A model generated the notes under the pieces. The model was not told the origin of the DNA. It did no database searches and saw only the letters and a list, made by a program, of their open reading frames with translations. A stretch of 36,235 bases of DNA, from positions 1 through 36,235 of the forward strand of contig NZ_MECK01000620.1 of assembly GCF_014596465.1 (NCBI RefSeq). The letters are read 5' to 3'. The stretch's first letter is position 1; every line of letters begins with the position of its first letter. The translations under genes and the position numbers were made by a program. The DNA comes from Streptomyces sp. CBMA123. Its GTDB lineage: Bacteria > Actinomycetota > Actinomycetes > Streptomycetales > Streptomycetaceae. This document shows, one piece after another, positions 29,501-36,235 of this stretch.

Positions 29501-29772
29501 GGATCCCCCCTCAGGTCGTGCACGGCAAGGCTGAACTCCAGCCGGTCGGCTATCACTTGGACGGGTTGGTCGTCCATCACGGAAAAGCCGGTGCGTAAGG
29601 CGGCATGACGGGATATCAGTGCACGGATCGACTGTTCCAGCGCCGGAACGTCGAGTTCTCCGCGGATCTCGTGCGCCACCGGGCCGTTGTAGAGCGGAAG
29701 CCGCGGATGGAGGTTGTGCAGCAGCCACAGCCTCCGCTGTTGCGGCGAGATCGGAACGACACGGTCGTGCAT
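26530..29772 (-). CDS. NRPS: C - A - PCP, unassigned pocket
   Basis: A 1080-residue single module. The C domain (about 5-430) has His-His-Ile-Val-Thr-Asp-Gly at 133-139 and Gly-Phe-Phe-Val-Asn-Ile. The A domain (about 455-960) has Tyr-Tyr-Thr-Ser-Gly-Ser-Thr-Gly-Met-Pro-Lys-Gly, Thr-Phe-Asp-Asp-Ser-Ala-Leu-Glu, Trp-Gly-Ala-Thr-Glu, Tyr-Arg-Thr-Gly-Asp and Asn-Gly-Lys-Val-Asp-Arg. PCP Ser1019 is in Leu-Gly-Gly-His-Ser. Pocket by eye: D-D-L-Q-T-S-T-I-D-K, which matches no code I recall; the extra acidic residue at 236 suggests a polar or basic side chain. A repeat-rich insertion lies between A2 and A3. The protein starts directly with the C domain, so it receives a donor from another protein. 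It is the first gene of an operon with the FAD oxidoreductase and the free A domain. Confidence 0.93.
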   Translation of the reverse strand: MHDRVVPISPQQRRLWLLHNLHPRLPLYNGPVAHEIRGELDVPALEQSIRALISRHAALRTGFSVMDDQPVQVIADRLEFSLAVHDLRGDPDSLRARVREAAATPFDLERPGLFDIRLFRSADDAWTLLVNLHHIVTDGWSNAVISTEIGRDYAAALAGRPLPVAETGNGYGAYGVALAERLAGGLAERQLAYWAEHLADAPDLLRLPLDRPRPARQRFHGELLPIALDAALIERVRQTAARHRTTDYVVLLAAFTLLMHTYTGERDVVVGAPVSTRDDAALDETVGFFVNILPLRSRSRIGESFSEYLQRCRATFIGGFRNQSVPFDDIVKMTASQGSVSHSPLVQAVFGYHQEPAPALPLDGLRTSRWNVPTGFVQTDLEFDLTRAADGSVTGVIAYDSDLFDEATIARLGANYRALLEAALADPQTPLARLEPRSAAEIRLAGEVNATDAEFPADACLHELFEAQAARTPDDVAVVSETARLSYRELDERAEALARELRARGVGPERAVGICLERSVELVVGLLGILKAGGAYLPLDPASPPARIRQILADAGAPVLLAARALGEEIDAASAGAETLDPTAGAEPLDPTTPPDAPVSAPACASAFEAPHPENLVSVYYTSGSTGMPKGVASRHRGWVNRMVWMQRQHRLARGETVLHKTTLTFDDSALEIFWPLSVGGRVAVLEPGRHRDPVAVLEAATRYESVYLQVVPSMLNAVLDLVEQAPDRVPPRLRNTTSSGEALTAATVERFHRLMPGALHNTWGATEVSIDSTCHTCGPADETAAGPVSLGRPFDNNTVHVLDRELRPVPVGVVGDLHIGGLGLARGYLKDPARTAGAFLPDPFRPGERLYRTGDQGFLHPDGAFRFVGRSDHQVKIRGMRVELGEIETVLLGHPQVREAVVVVAAEGPAQRLVAFVTAADPADPPGFEAVREHAKEWLPHYMIPAQLVVERAFPLNANGKVDRRALTVPEPPAGSQAAGSEAPRTPSEQFVAGVWRELLGVERIGAEDGFFLLGGHSLIATRFTARVRQRLGVEFPLVTLYSEPTVRATARTLEELVTRKLAADARPAAAGEPAEAQA
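27998..28051. repeat. 27-bp tandem repeat inside an A domain
   Basis: Two adjacent 27-bp copies (27998-28024 and 28025-28051) differ at two bases and encode a repeated nine-residue unit, Ala-Gly-Ala-Glu-Thr/Pro-Leu-Asp-Pro-Thr, in a loop between core motifs A2 and A3 of the C-A-PCP protein. Confidence 0.85.
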
Positions 29773-29880
29773 TGGACTGATCCCCCGGCTCTCATCAGTG
29801 CAAGACCCGGCGAGACTACCCTACTCGCAGCGATCATGACAGAGGTCAATTCCCTTACCGGCGACGTGAGATCTTGCCCC

Positions 29881-29908
29881 TTGCCGGGCCATTTACCGGC
29901 TGTATGCT
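29881..29908 (+). promoter_or_regulatory. Sigma70-type promoter candidate for the exporter/NRPS unit
   Basis: TTGCCG (29881-29886) and TATGCT (29903-29908) are 16 nt apart in the 289-bp divergent gap between the C-A-PCP gene and the MFS gene, about 150 nt upstream of the GTG at 30062. The opposite direction has a TTGACC box (29849-29844), but its -10 partner is badly spaced. Confidence 0.4.
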
Positions 29909-30061
29909 GGCGTTCCGGGGGCGGCTTCCAGGGGCGCCGAATCGAGTTCCCCGCCTTATCGGACGCGCGACGGACGTGCGGCGGACGTGCGGCACCGGAC
30001 ATCCGACTTCCATGGCACCCCCACCACTTTCCGCATTCACGACGCAGGAAGGACCGACGGC

Positions 30062-31336
30062 GTGAAGCTCGACGGACTGTGGGAGCACGCGGACTTCCGC
30101 AGGCTCTGGGCCGGGCAGACGCTCTCCACGCTGGGCGCCAACATGGTGGCGGTGGCCGTCCCGCTGCTCGCCGCGGTCAGCCTGGGCGCCTCGGTGTTCC
30201 AGATGGGCCTGCTGCTGGCCACCGAGTTCCTGCCCTACCTGCTGATCAGCCTGTTCGTCGGGGTCTGGCTGGACCGGCGGCCGAAGAAGCTGATCATCGT
30301 GGCGGCGGACGTCGCGCGCTCGCTGATCCTGCTGTCCGTCCCGCTGCTGGCCTGGGCCGGCCTGCTGAGCGTCCCGCTGCTGCTGGTGGTGGTGTTCGGC
30401 ACCGGCGCCTGCAGCACCGTCTCGGACATCGGCAGCGCCTCGATCCTGCCCGCCCTGGTGGAGCGCGAGGACCTGGTCGAGGGCAACAGCAAGCTGGAGC
30501 TGAGCAGTTCGGTCTCCAACATCGGCGGCCGGACCGTCGGCGGCCTGCTGGTGCAACTGCTCACCGGCCCGGTGGTCATCCTGCTCGACGTCTTCGCCTT
30601 CGGGCTGGCCGCGGCCTGCACCCTGCGCATCCGCCGGCGCGAGCCGGTGCCGGAGAGGCCCACCGGCGGCGAGCCGTCCTCGCTCTGGCAGGAGATCGGC
30701 GAGGGCCTCGGCTTCGTCTTCGGCAACCCGACACTGCGCTTCCTGGTGCCCGCCACCTTCCTGATCAACTTCTCCGCCATCGCGATCGACCCGCTGTTCC
30801 TGGTCTTCGTCACCCGCACCCTGGACCTGCCCGGCATCCTGGTCGGCGCCCTGCTGGCCGGGACGGGCGCCGGCTCCCTGGTGGGCGCCCTGCTGGCGGC
30901 CCGGCTGGGCCGGCTGCTGCCGTTCGGCCGGATGGTGGTCTGGGTGACGGTGGCGATGACCGCCGTCGAACTGGTCATCCCCGCCGCGACGCTGATGCCC
31001 GCGGGCATCGCCTTCGCGATGCTGATGTTCGTCCAGATCGCCTACGCCGTGCTGGTGATCTCCAGCAGCGTCAACATCCGCAGCTACCAGGCCGCGATCA
31101 CCCCGGACACCATGCAGGGCCGGATGAACGCCTCCACCCGGATGATCGTGATGGCCGGCACCCCGTTCGGCGCCATGGCCGGCGGCGCCCTCGGCGCCCT
31201 CCTGGGCACCCGGCCGGCGATCGTGGTGTGCGCCGGCGGCATCGGCCTGGCCGCCCTGCTGCTCGGCCTCTCCCCGGTGCGCCGGGCGACCGGCGCCCCC
31301 GCCGAGGCCCCCACCCCCACCCCAGCCACCATCTGA
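30062..31336 (+). CDS. MFS exporter (DHA3/EntS-like)
   Basis: A 424-residue membrane protein with about 12 hydrophobic helices in two halves around a short basic loop near residue 195. The N-terminal Trp..Asp-Phe-Arg-Arg-Leu-Trp-Ala-Gly-Gln motif and Gly-Val-Trp-Leu-Asp-Arg-Arg after helix 2 are typical of the DHA3 branch of the major facilitator superfamily, which includes siderophore (EntS) and macrolide exporters. It probably carries the finished peptide out by proton antiport and may give self-resistance. I chose the GTG at 30062, preceded by GGAAGGA; an in-frame upstream start at 29987 lacks a ribosome site and adds non-family sequence. The large NRPS gene begins 52 bp downstream, so the two are probably one operon. 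Confidence 0.9.
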   Translation: MKLDGLWEHADFRRLWAGQTLSTLGANMVAVAVPLLAAVSLGASVFQMGLLLATEFLPYLLISLFVGVWLDRRPKKLIIVAADVARSLILLSVPLLAWAGLLSVPLLLVVVFGTGACSTVSDIGSASILPALVEREDLVEGNSKLELSSSVSNIGGRTVGGLLVQLLTGPVVILLDVFAFGLAAACTLRIRRREPVPERPTGGEPSSLWQEIGEGLGFVFGNPTLRFLVPATFLINFSAIAIDPLFLVFVTRTLDLPGILVGALLAGTGAGSLVGALLAARLGRLLPFGRMVVWVTVAMTAVELVIPAATLMPAGIAFAMLMFVQIAYAVLVISSSVNIRSYQAAITPDTMQGRMNASTRMIVMAGTPFGAMAGGALGALLGTRPAIVVCAGGIGLAALLLGLSPVRRATGAPAEAPTPTPATI

Positions 31337-31388
31337 CACTTCGTCAGCTACGTCACCTCCCCCACGACCAGGAAGGCCAGAAGGTCTC

Positions 31389-34300
31389 TTGAACGACACC
31401 GACGCGGTCGGCCGCGCCGCACTGGACGCCGTCTTCTCCCGCGCACTCGCGGAGGAGGCGACCCCCACGCCCGTCACCGTGCCCGCCACCGAGGCCGCCC
31501 ACCCGGGTGGCGGACGGGCGCCCGCGTCGCTGGCGCAGAAGCGGCTCTGGTTCCTGGAGCAGCTGAACGGACCCAACTCCACCTACAACGTGCCGTTCCG
31601 GCTCCGGCTGGCCGGCGAGCTCGACACCGAGGCCCTGCGGCTCGCGGTCGGCGACCTGGTCGCGCGGCACGAGGGTCTGCGCACCACCTTCGCCGGCGAC
31701 GAGGACGAGGTCTTCCAGCTGCTGCTCGACCCGGACGAACTGCCCTGGGAGCAGCTGGACCTGACCGAACGCGGCGAGCCGGCCGCGATCGCGCTGATCG
31801 AGGAGGAGAGCCGGATCCCGTTCGCGCTGGCCGGCCGGCCGCTGTTCCGGGTGAAGCTGATCCGCGTCGGGGCCTCGGTGCACCACCTCGCCGTCACCCT
31901 GCACCACGCGATCACCGACGGCTGGTCGGAGGGGCTGCTCTTCCAGGAGCTGGGCGCCTGCTACACCGCCCGGGCCGGCGGCCCGGCCACCGCGCCGGCG
32001 CCGCTCGCGGTGCGCTACGCCGACTACTCGGCCTGGGAGGCCGAGCCGGCCACGGTGGAGCTCTACCGGGGCCAGCTGGCCTTCTGGCGCGAGCAGTTGG
32101 CCCGGCTGCCGGAGGAGGCCGGGATCCCCGCCGACCTGCCCCGGCCGGTGCTGCTCAGCGGCGAGGGCGCCACCGTCACGGTGCCCGTCCCGGCGGACCT
32201 CCAGAAGCGGCTGGCCGCCTGGGGCTCGGGGCACGAGGCCTCGCTGTTCGCCACCGCGGTGACGGTGCTCGCCGCGCTGCTGCACCGCTACAACGGCGAG
32301 GACCGGGTGGTCGTCGGCGTGCCGGTGGCCAACCGGCCGCGGGCCGAGTGGGAGCCGGTGATCGGCTATTTCGCCAACACCCTGGCGCTGCCGGTCGACC
32401 TGGCCGGCGATCCGAGCCTTCGCCAACTGCTGGGACAGGTACGGACGGTGGCGGCGGAGGCGCTGTCCCACCAGAACGTGCCGTTCGACCGGGTGGTGGA
32501 GGCGCTCGGCGTCGCCCGGGACCCGTCCCGCAACCCGGTGTTCCAGGTGATGTGCAGCGTCAACCAGGTGGTGCCGCCGCCGGAGCTGCCGGGGCTGTCC
32601 GTCGAGATCACCGAGATGCGCAACGACTCCGCCAAGTTCGACCTGGAGCTGGCGGTCAGCTACACCGCGGACGAGGTCGGCTTCGCCTTCGACTACGCCA
32701 GCGACCTGTTCGAGCGGGAGACGGTCGAGCGGCTCGCCGCCGACTACCTGGCCCTGCTGGAGGCCTTCCTCGCCGAGGGCGACACCGACACGGCGGACGG
32801 GACGGGCCCGACGGCCGCGACCGGCGTCGGCCGGCTGCCGCTGGGCACCCACGGGCCCGCCACGGCGGACGGCGCCGAGGCGGAGGTCCGCGACCGGTAC
32901 GGCAACCGGGCGCCCACCGGGGTGTACGGCGAGCTGCTGCTGGCGGGCGCGCCGAGCGGGCGCCGGGCGCGCGTCCTGGCCGACGGCCGGGTCGAGTACG
33001 CCGCCGACCCGCAGGCCCCGGCCGCCCGTCCCGCCCCGGCCACCGACGGGTCCGCCGGGTCCACCGCCCCCGCGACCGCCACCGAGCGGGCCCTCGCCGC
33101 AATCTGGTCCCGGCTGCTGGGCACCGAGGCGGTCGGCCGGGACACCGACTTCCTGCGCGACGGCGGGGACTCCCTGCTGGCCACCCGGCTGGTCGCCCGG
33201 ATCCGCCGGCAGTGGTCGGTCAAGCTGTCCGTCCGTCACGTCCTCAAGGCCCCGGTGCTCGCCGACCTGGCCAGGCTGCTGGACGAGACCACCGCGGCGC
33301 CCGCCGAGGCCCCGGCCCGCAGCGCGATCCCGGCCGCCACCGGGCCCCGGCCCGAGGTGCTTCCGCTGTCCATGGCCCAGCGCGGGATCTGGACCGTCAA
33401 CCGGCTCGGGCAGCAGCAGCAACAGGCCTTCTACCACATGCCGTTGGCGGTGCGGATCGACGGCCCCCTGGACCTCGCCGCGCTCGCCGCGGCCGCCGTC
33501 GACCTCGGCCGGCGGCACGAGATCCTGCGGACGCTCTTCCCCGCCGACACCCGGTCCGGTGCGCCGCGCCAGTCGATTCAGCCGCCCGAGGCCCTGGCCG
33601 GGGTGGTCCGGACCGTCGCCGTCCACCCCGACGACCTCCAGCGGGCGCTGCGGGCGGCACTGGACACCCCGTTCGACCTGACCGCCGAAGTCCCGCTGCG
33701 GCTGCACGTGTTCAGCACCGGCCCGCGCACCCACGTGCTGCTGGTGGACGTCCACCACATCGCCTGCGACGGGCTCTCGCTCGCCCCGCTCTGCCGCGAC
33801 CTGGCGGCCGGCTACGCCGCCCGGGCCGCCGGCCGGGCCCCCGAATGGCATGAACTTCCCCTCCAGTACGCCGACTTCGCGCTCTGGCAGGCACAGCAAC
33901 TGGGCCGGGCCGAGGACCGGGACAGCCCGTTCGGCCGCAGCCTGGCGTTCTGGCGCGAGGCGCTGGCCGGACTGCCCGAGGAACTCGCCCTGCCGGGGGC
34001 CCGGCCGCGCCCCGCCGCGCCGACCTTCCGCGGCCTGCCCACCCCCGTCGACACCGGCCCCGAGCTGTACCGGCGGATCACCGCGGCCGCCCACGAGCAC
34101 GGCGCCAGCGTGTTCATCCTGCTGCAGGCCGCAGTGGCCGCGATGCTCACCCGCCTCGGCGCCGGCACCGACATCCCGCTGGGCAGCCCCACCGCGGGGC
34201 GCTCCGACCAGGCGCTGGACGAGCTGGTCGGCTGCTTCATCAACACCGCCGTGCTGCGCGCCGACACCTCCGGCGACCCGAGCTTCCGCACCCTGATCGC

Positions 34301-36235
34301 CCGGGTGCGGGAGACCAACCTCGCCGCGCACGACCACCTGGACCTGCCCTTCGACGAGATCGTCACCGCCCTCAACCCGCCCCGCCGGCCCGGCCGCAAC
34401 CCGCTGTTCCAGGTGATGACCAGCCTCAACGGCGAGCCCGAGCCGGTGCCGGCGCTCGGCGGGCTGCCCACCGAGGCCTTCGACCTGGGCACCCCCGCCA
34501 CCCCGTTCGACGTCATCGTCGAGCTGACCGAGGACCGCGCCCGCGCCACCATCAGCGGCACCCTGACGGTCGGCGCCGACCGCTTCGACGAGGCGGGCGG
34601 CGCGGCACTGGCCCGGCGCCTGCTGCTCGCGCTCGCCGTCGCCACCGAGCAGCCCGACCTGCCGATCTCCCGGTGGGAGCTGCTGCTCCCGGGCGAGCGC
34701 GAAGCCGTCCTCGGCGCCTGGGGCACCGGCGCCCCCGCCCCCGAACCGGCCACCCTGGCCGAGCAGTTCGAGCAGGCGGTGGCGGCCGCGCCGGACGCCC
34801 CTGCCCTGGAGACGGACGACTTCGCCCTCAGCTACGCCGAACTGGACGAGCAGGCGAACCGGCTGGCCGCCGAACTGGTCGCCCGCGGCGTCGGCCCGGA
34901 GCGCACCGTCGCGCTCGCCCTGCCGCGCGGCGGTGAACTGCTGCTCGCCGTGCTGGCCGTGGCCAAGGCGGGCGGGGTGGTGCTGCCGCTGGACGTCCGG
35001 TTCCCGGTCGAGCGGCTGTCGTTCGTGCTCGCCGACGCCCGGCCCGCCCTGGTGGTGACCGACGAGGCCGGCGCCGCCGCCCTGCCCGTCGGCGCCCCGC
35101 CCGCGCTGCTGCTGGACGACCCGGACCTGCTGGACGCCCTCGCCGACCACTCCGGCGACCGCCCGGCCACCGCACCCGTCCACCCCGCGAACGCCGCGTA
35201 CCTGCGGTACCCCTCCGGGTCGGCCGGGCGGCCCCGGGGCGTCGTGGTCACCCACGCCGGGCTGGCCCCGCTCGGCGAGCGGCTGCACCGGATCGCGGGC
35301 GGTGACGGGGAGCAGCCCAGGGTGCTCCAGCAGGCCTCCCCCACCTCCGACCCGTACCTGCTGGAACTCCTGCTGGCCTTCCGCTCCCGGGCCGCCCTGG
35401 TGGTGGCGCCCGCCCACCCGGTGCGGGGCGAGGAACTCGCCCTGCTGCTGGAGCAGCGGCGGATCAGCCACGCCGTGCTGCCCCCGAGCGCCCTGGCCGG
35501 GCTGCCCGACCGGGCGTTCCCCGCGCTGCGCGCGCTGGTGAGCGGCGGCGAGCCGCTCGACGCCGAGCCGGTGGCCCGCTGGGGGCGCGGCCGCCGGCTG
35601 CACAACGCCTACGGGACGACCGAGGCCACCGTGCTCGGCGCCCTGTCCGGCCCGCTGCGCGTCCTGCCGTCCGGGGAGGACGTACCGCCGCTCGGCGAGC
35701 CGATCGCCGGCTCCCGGCTGTTCGTCCTGGACGAGGAGCTGCGCCCCGTCCCGCCCGGCGTCACCGGCGAGATCCACCTCGCCGGGCCGGGCCTGGCCCG
35801 CGGCTACCTGAACCGCCCCGAGCTGACCGCCGACCGCTTCCTGCCCTGCCCGTTCGGCGCGCCGGGCGAGCGGATGTACCGCACCGGCGACCTGGCCCGC
35901 TGGACGGCCGACGGCGACCTGCACTGGCTGGGCCGGGCCGACGACCAGGTGTGGATCGACGGGGAGCGGATCGAGCCCGGCGGGATCGAGGCCGTCCTCG
36001 GCGCCCACCGCAAGGTCGCCGACGCGGCCGTGGTGCTGGACGCTTCGGCGGCCGGCGGGCCCGCGCTGGTCGCCTTCGTCACCCCGACGGCGCCCACCGG
36101 CCCGGCCGACCCGGCTGCCCGGCCCACCCCGCCCGTCCGGCCGACCCCGGCCGAGCTGCGGGCGCACTGCACCCGCTCGCTGCCCCGGGTCATGACGCCG
36201 GCCCGGTTCGTGGTGCTCGACGCCCTGCCGACGCT
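31389..36235 (+). CDS. NRPS: C - (A scar) - PCP - C - A..., incomplete at window end
   Basis: One frame stays open from a TTG at 31389 (AGAAGG upstream) to the window end, at least 1615 residues. Order: 40-residue N-terminal linker; C1 (about 44-460, His-His-Ala-Ile-Thr-Asp-Gly at 172-178); a ~100-residue stretch with remnants of A-domain motifs; PCP (Gly-Gly-Asp-Ser595-Leu); C2 (about 650-1090, His-His-Ile-Ala-Cys-Asp-Gly at 789-795); A domain from about 1120. In that A domain core A3 reads Tyr-Pro-Ser-Gly-Ser-Ala-Gly-Arg-Pro-Arg-Gly, with Lys replaced by Arg, and A8 reads Gln-Val-Trp-Ile-Asp-Gly-Glu-Arg. Pocket by eye: D-P-L-V-V-G-A-V-L, last residue beyond the window. The first module therefore cannot activate its own amino acid, and the second may be weak or inactive. 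Anything after A, including a thioesterase, lies outside. Confidence 0.9.
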   Translation, partial: MNDTDAVGRAALDAVFSRALAEEATPTPVTVPATEAAHPGGGRAPASLAQKRLWFLEQLNGPNSTYNVPFRLRLAGELDTEALRLAVGDLVARHEGLRTTFAGDEDEVFQLLLDPDELPWEQLDLTERGEPAAIALIEEESRIPFALAGRPLFRVKLIRVGASVHHLAVTLHHAITDGWSEGLLFQELGACYTARAGGPATAPAPLAVRYADYSAWEAEPATVELYRGQLAFWREQLARLPEEAGIPADLPRPVLLSGEGATVTVPVPADLQKRLAAWGSGHEASLFATAVTVLAALLHRYNGEDRVVVGVPVANRPRAEWEPVIGYFANTLALPVDLAGDPSLRQLLGQVRTVAAEALSHQNVPFDRVVEALGVARDPSRNPVFQVMCSVNQVVPPPELPGLSVEITEMRNDSAKFDLELAVSYTADEVGFAFDYASDLFERETVERLAADYLALLEAFLAEGDTDTADGTGPTAATGVGRLPLGTHGPATADGAEAEVRDRYGNRAPTGVYGELLLAGAPSGRRARVLADGRVEYAADPQAPAARPAPATDGSAGSTAPATATERALAAIWSRLLGTEAVGRDTDFLRDGGDSLLATRLVARIRRQWSVKLSVRHVLKAPVLADLARLLDETTAAPAEAPARSAIPAATGPRPEVLPLSMAQRGIWTVNRLGQQQQQAFYHMPLAVRIDGPLDLAALAAAAVDLGRRHEILRTLFPADTRSGAPRQSIQPPEALAGVVRTVAVHPDDLQRALRAALDTPFDLTAEVPLRLHVFSTGPRTHVLLVDVHHIACDGLSLAPLCRDLAAGYAARAAGRAPEWHELPLQYADFALWQAQQLGRAEDRDSPFGRSLAFWREALAGLPEELALPGARPRPAAPTFRGLPTPVDTGPELYRRITAAAHEHGASVFILLQAAVAAMLTRLGAGTDIPLGSPTAGRSDQALDELVGCFINTAVLRADTSGDPSFRTLIARVRETNLAAHDHLDLPFDEIVTALNPPRRPGRNPLFQVMTSLNGEPEPVPALGGLPTEAFDLGTPATPFDVIVELTEDRARATISGTLTVGADRFDEAGGAALARRLLLALAVATEQPDLPISRWELLLPGEREAVLGAWGTGAPAPEPATLAEQFEQAVAAAPDAPALETDDFALSYAELDEQANRLAAELVARGVGPERTVALALPRGGELLLAVLAVAKAGGVVLPLDVRFPVERLSFVLADARPALVVTDEAGAAALPVGAPPALLLDDPDLLDALADHSGDRPATAPVHPANAAYLRYPSGSAGRPRGVVVTHAGLAPLGERLHRIAGGDGEQPRVLQQASPTSDPYLLELLLAFRSRAALVVAPAHPVRGEELALLLEQRRISHAVLPPSALAGLPDRAFPALRALVSGGEPLDAEPVARWGRGRRLHNAYGTTEATVLGALSGPLRVLPSGEDVPPLGEPIAGSRLFVLDEELRPVPPGVTGEIHLAGPGLARGYLNRPELTADRFLPCPFGAPGERMYRTGDLARWTADGDLHWLGRADDQVWIDGERIEPGGIEAVLGAHRKVADAAVVLDASAAGGPALVAFVTPTAPTGPADPAARPTPPVRPTPAELRAHCTRSLPRVMTPARFVVLDALPT

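Noticed and set aside
31353..36167. A 1604-codon open frame on the minus strand
   Set aside because: It is antisense to the large NRPS, has no recognisable domain or ribosome site, and arises from strong codon bias in GC-rich DNA. The plus strand has continuous C, PCP, C and A motifs.
31389..36235. Thioesterase, epimerase or methyltransferase domains in the NRPS genes
   Set aside because: I looked for Gly-x-Ser-x-Gly thioesterase regions, epimerase His motifs after PCPs, and inserts between A8 and A9; none are present in the window.

Overview
The window is very GC-rich, with dense genes, frequent GTG/TTG starts and G-rich Shine-Dalgarno sites. A WhiB-like protein, an ANTAR/GAF/PAS/PP2C phosphatase and a multi-HAMP hybrid kinase point to a filamentous actinomycete, most likely Streptomyces or Kitasatospora (family-level inference from gene content; no marker gene was available).

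Left part (about 0.1-11.7 kb) is a chromosomal stress/signalling neighbourhood. It holds a tiny DUF6131-type membrane protein, a WhiB-like regulator, a ThrE-type threonine/serine exporter, a 56-residue hydrophobic protein, a YbdK-type carboxylate-amine ligase, an RsbW-like ATPase with an STAS anti-sigma antagonist, then a soluble hybrid histidine kinase with tandem HAMP repeats and a modular PP2C phosphatase. STAS, ATPase and PP2C are the three parts of a partner-switching circuit.

Right part (about 11.7 kb to the end, running off the window) is a nonribosomal peptide cluster of several transcription units in alternating directions. Precursor genes are a threonine aldolase (-), an N-hydroxylating ornithine monooxygenase followed by a KtzT/PaiB-like haem protein (+; together the known route from ornithine to piperazic acid), and a divergent serine hydroxymethyltransferase-like enzyme (-) with an MbtH protein downstream. 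The assembly-line genes are: a C-lobe/A/PCP protein with a serine-like pocket (-); a free-standing C domain overlapping a second C-lobe/A/PCP protein (+); a C-A-PCP protein, an FAD oxidoreductase and a free-standing proline-like A domain in one operon (-); an MFS exporter and a large, incomplete C-(A scar)-PCP-C-A protein (+). No thioesterase or epimerase is present in the window.

The cluster appears to make a piperazate-containing peptide on a fragmented assembly line. One module has lost its A domain and probably must be loaded in trans. Another A domain has degenerate core motifs. Two proteins keep only the C-terminal half of a condensation domain. The SHMT-like enzyme sits 14 bp downstream of a Ser-type A domain whose pocket has Glu where Ser pockets have Asp, which suggests an alpha-substituted serine or related beta-hydroxy amino acid. 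A 174-bp element with perfect 22-bp inverted termini lies between the SHMT-like gene and mbtH and supplies part of the former's stop codon.
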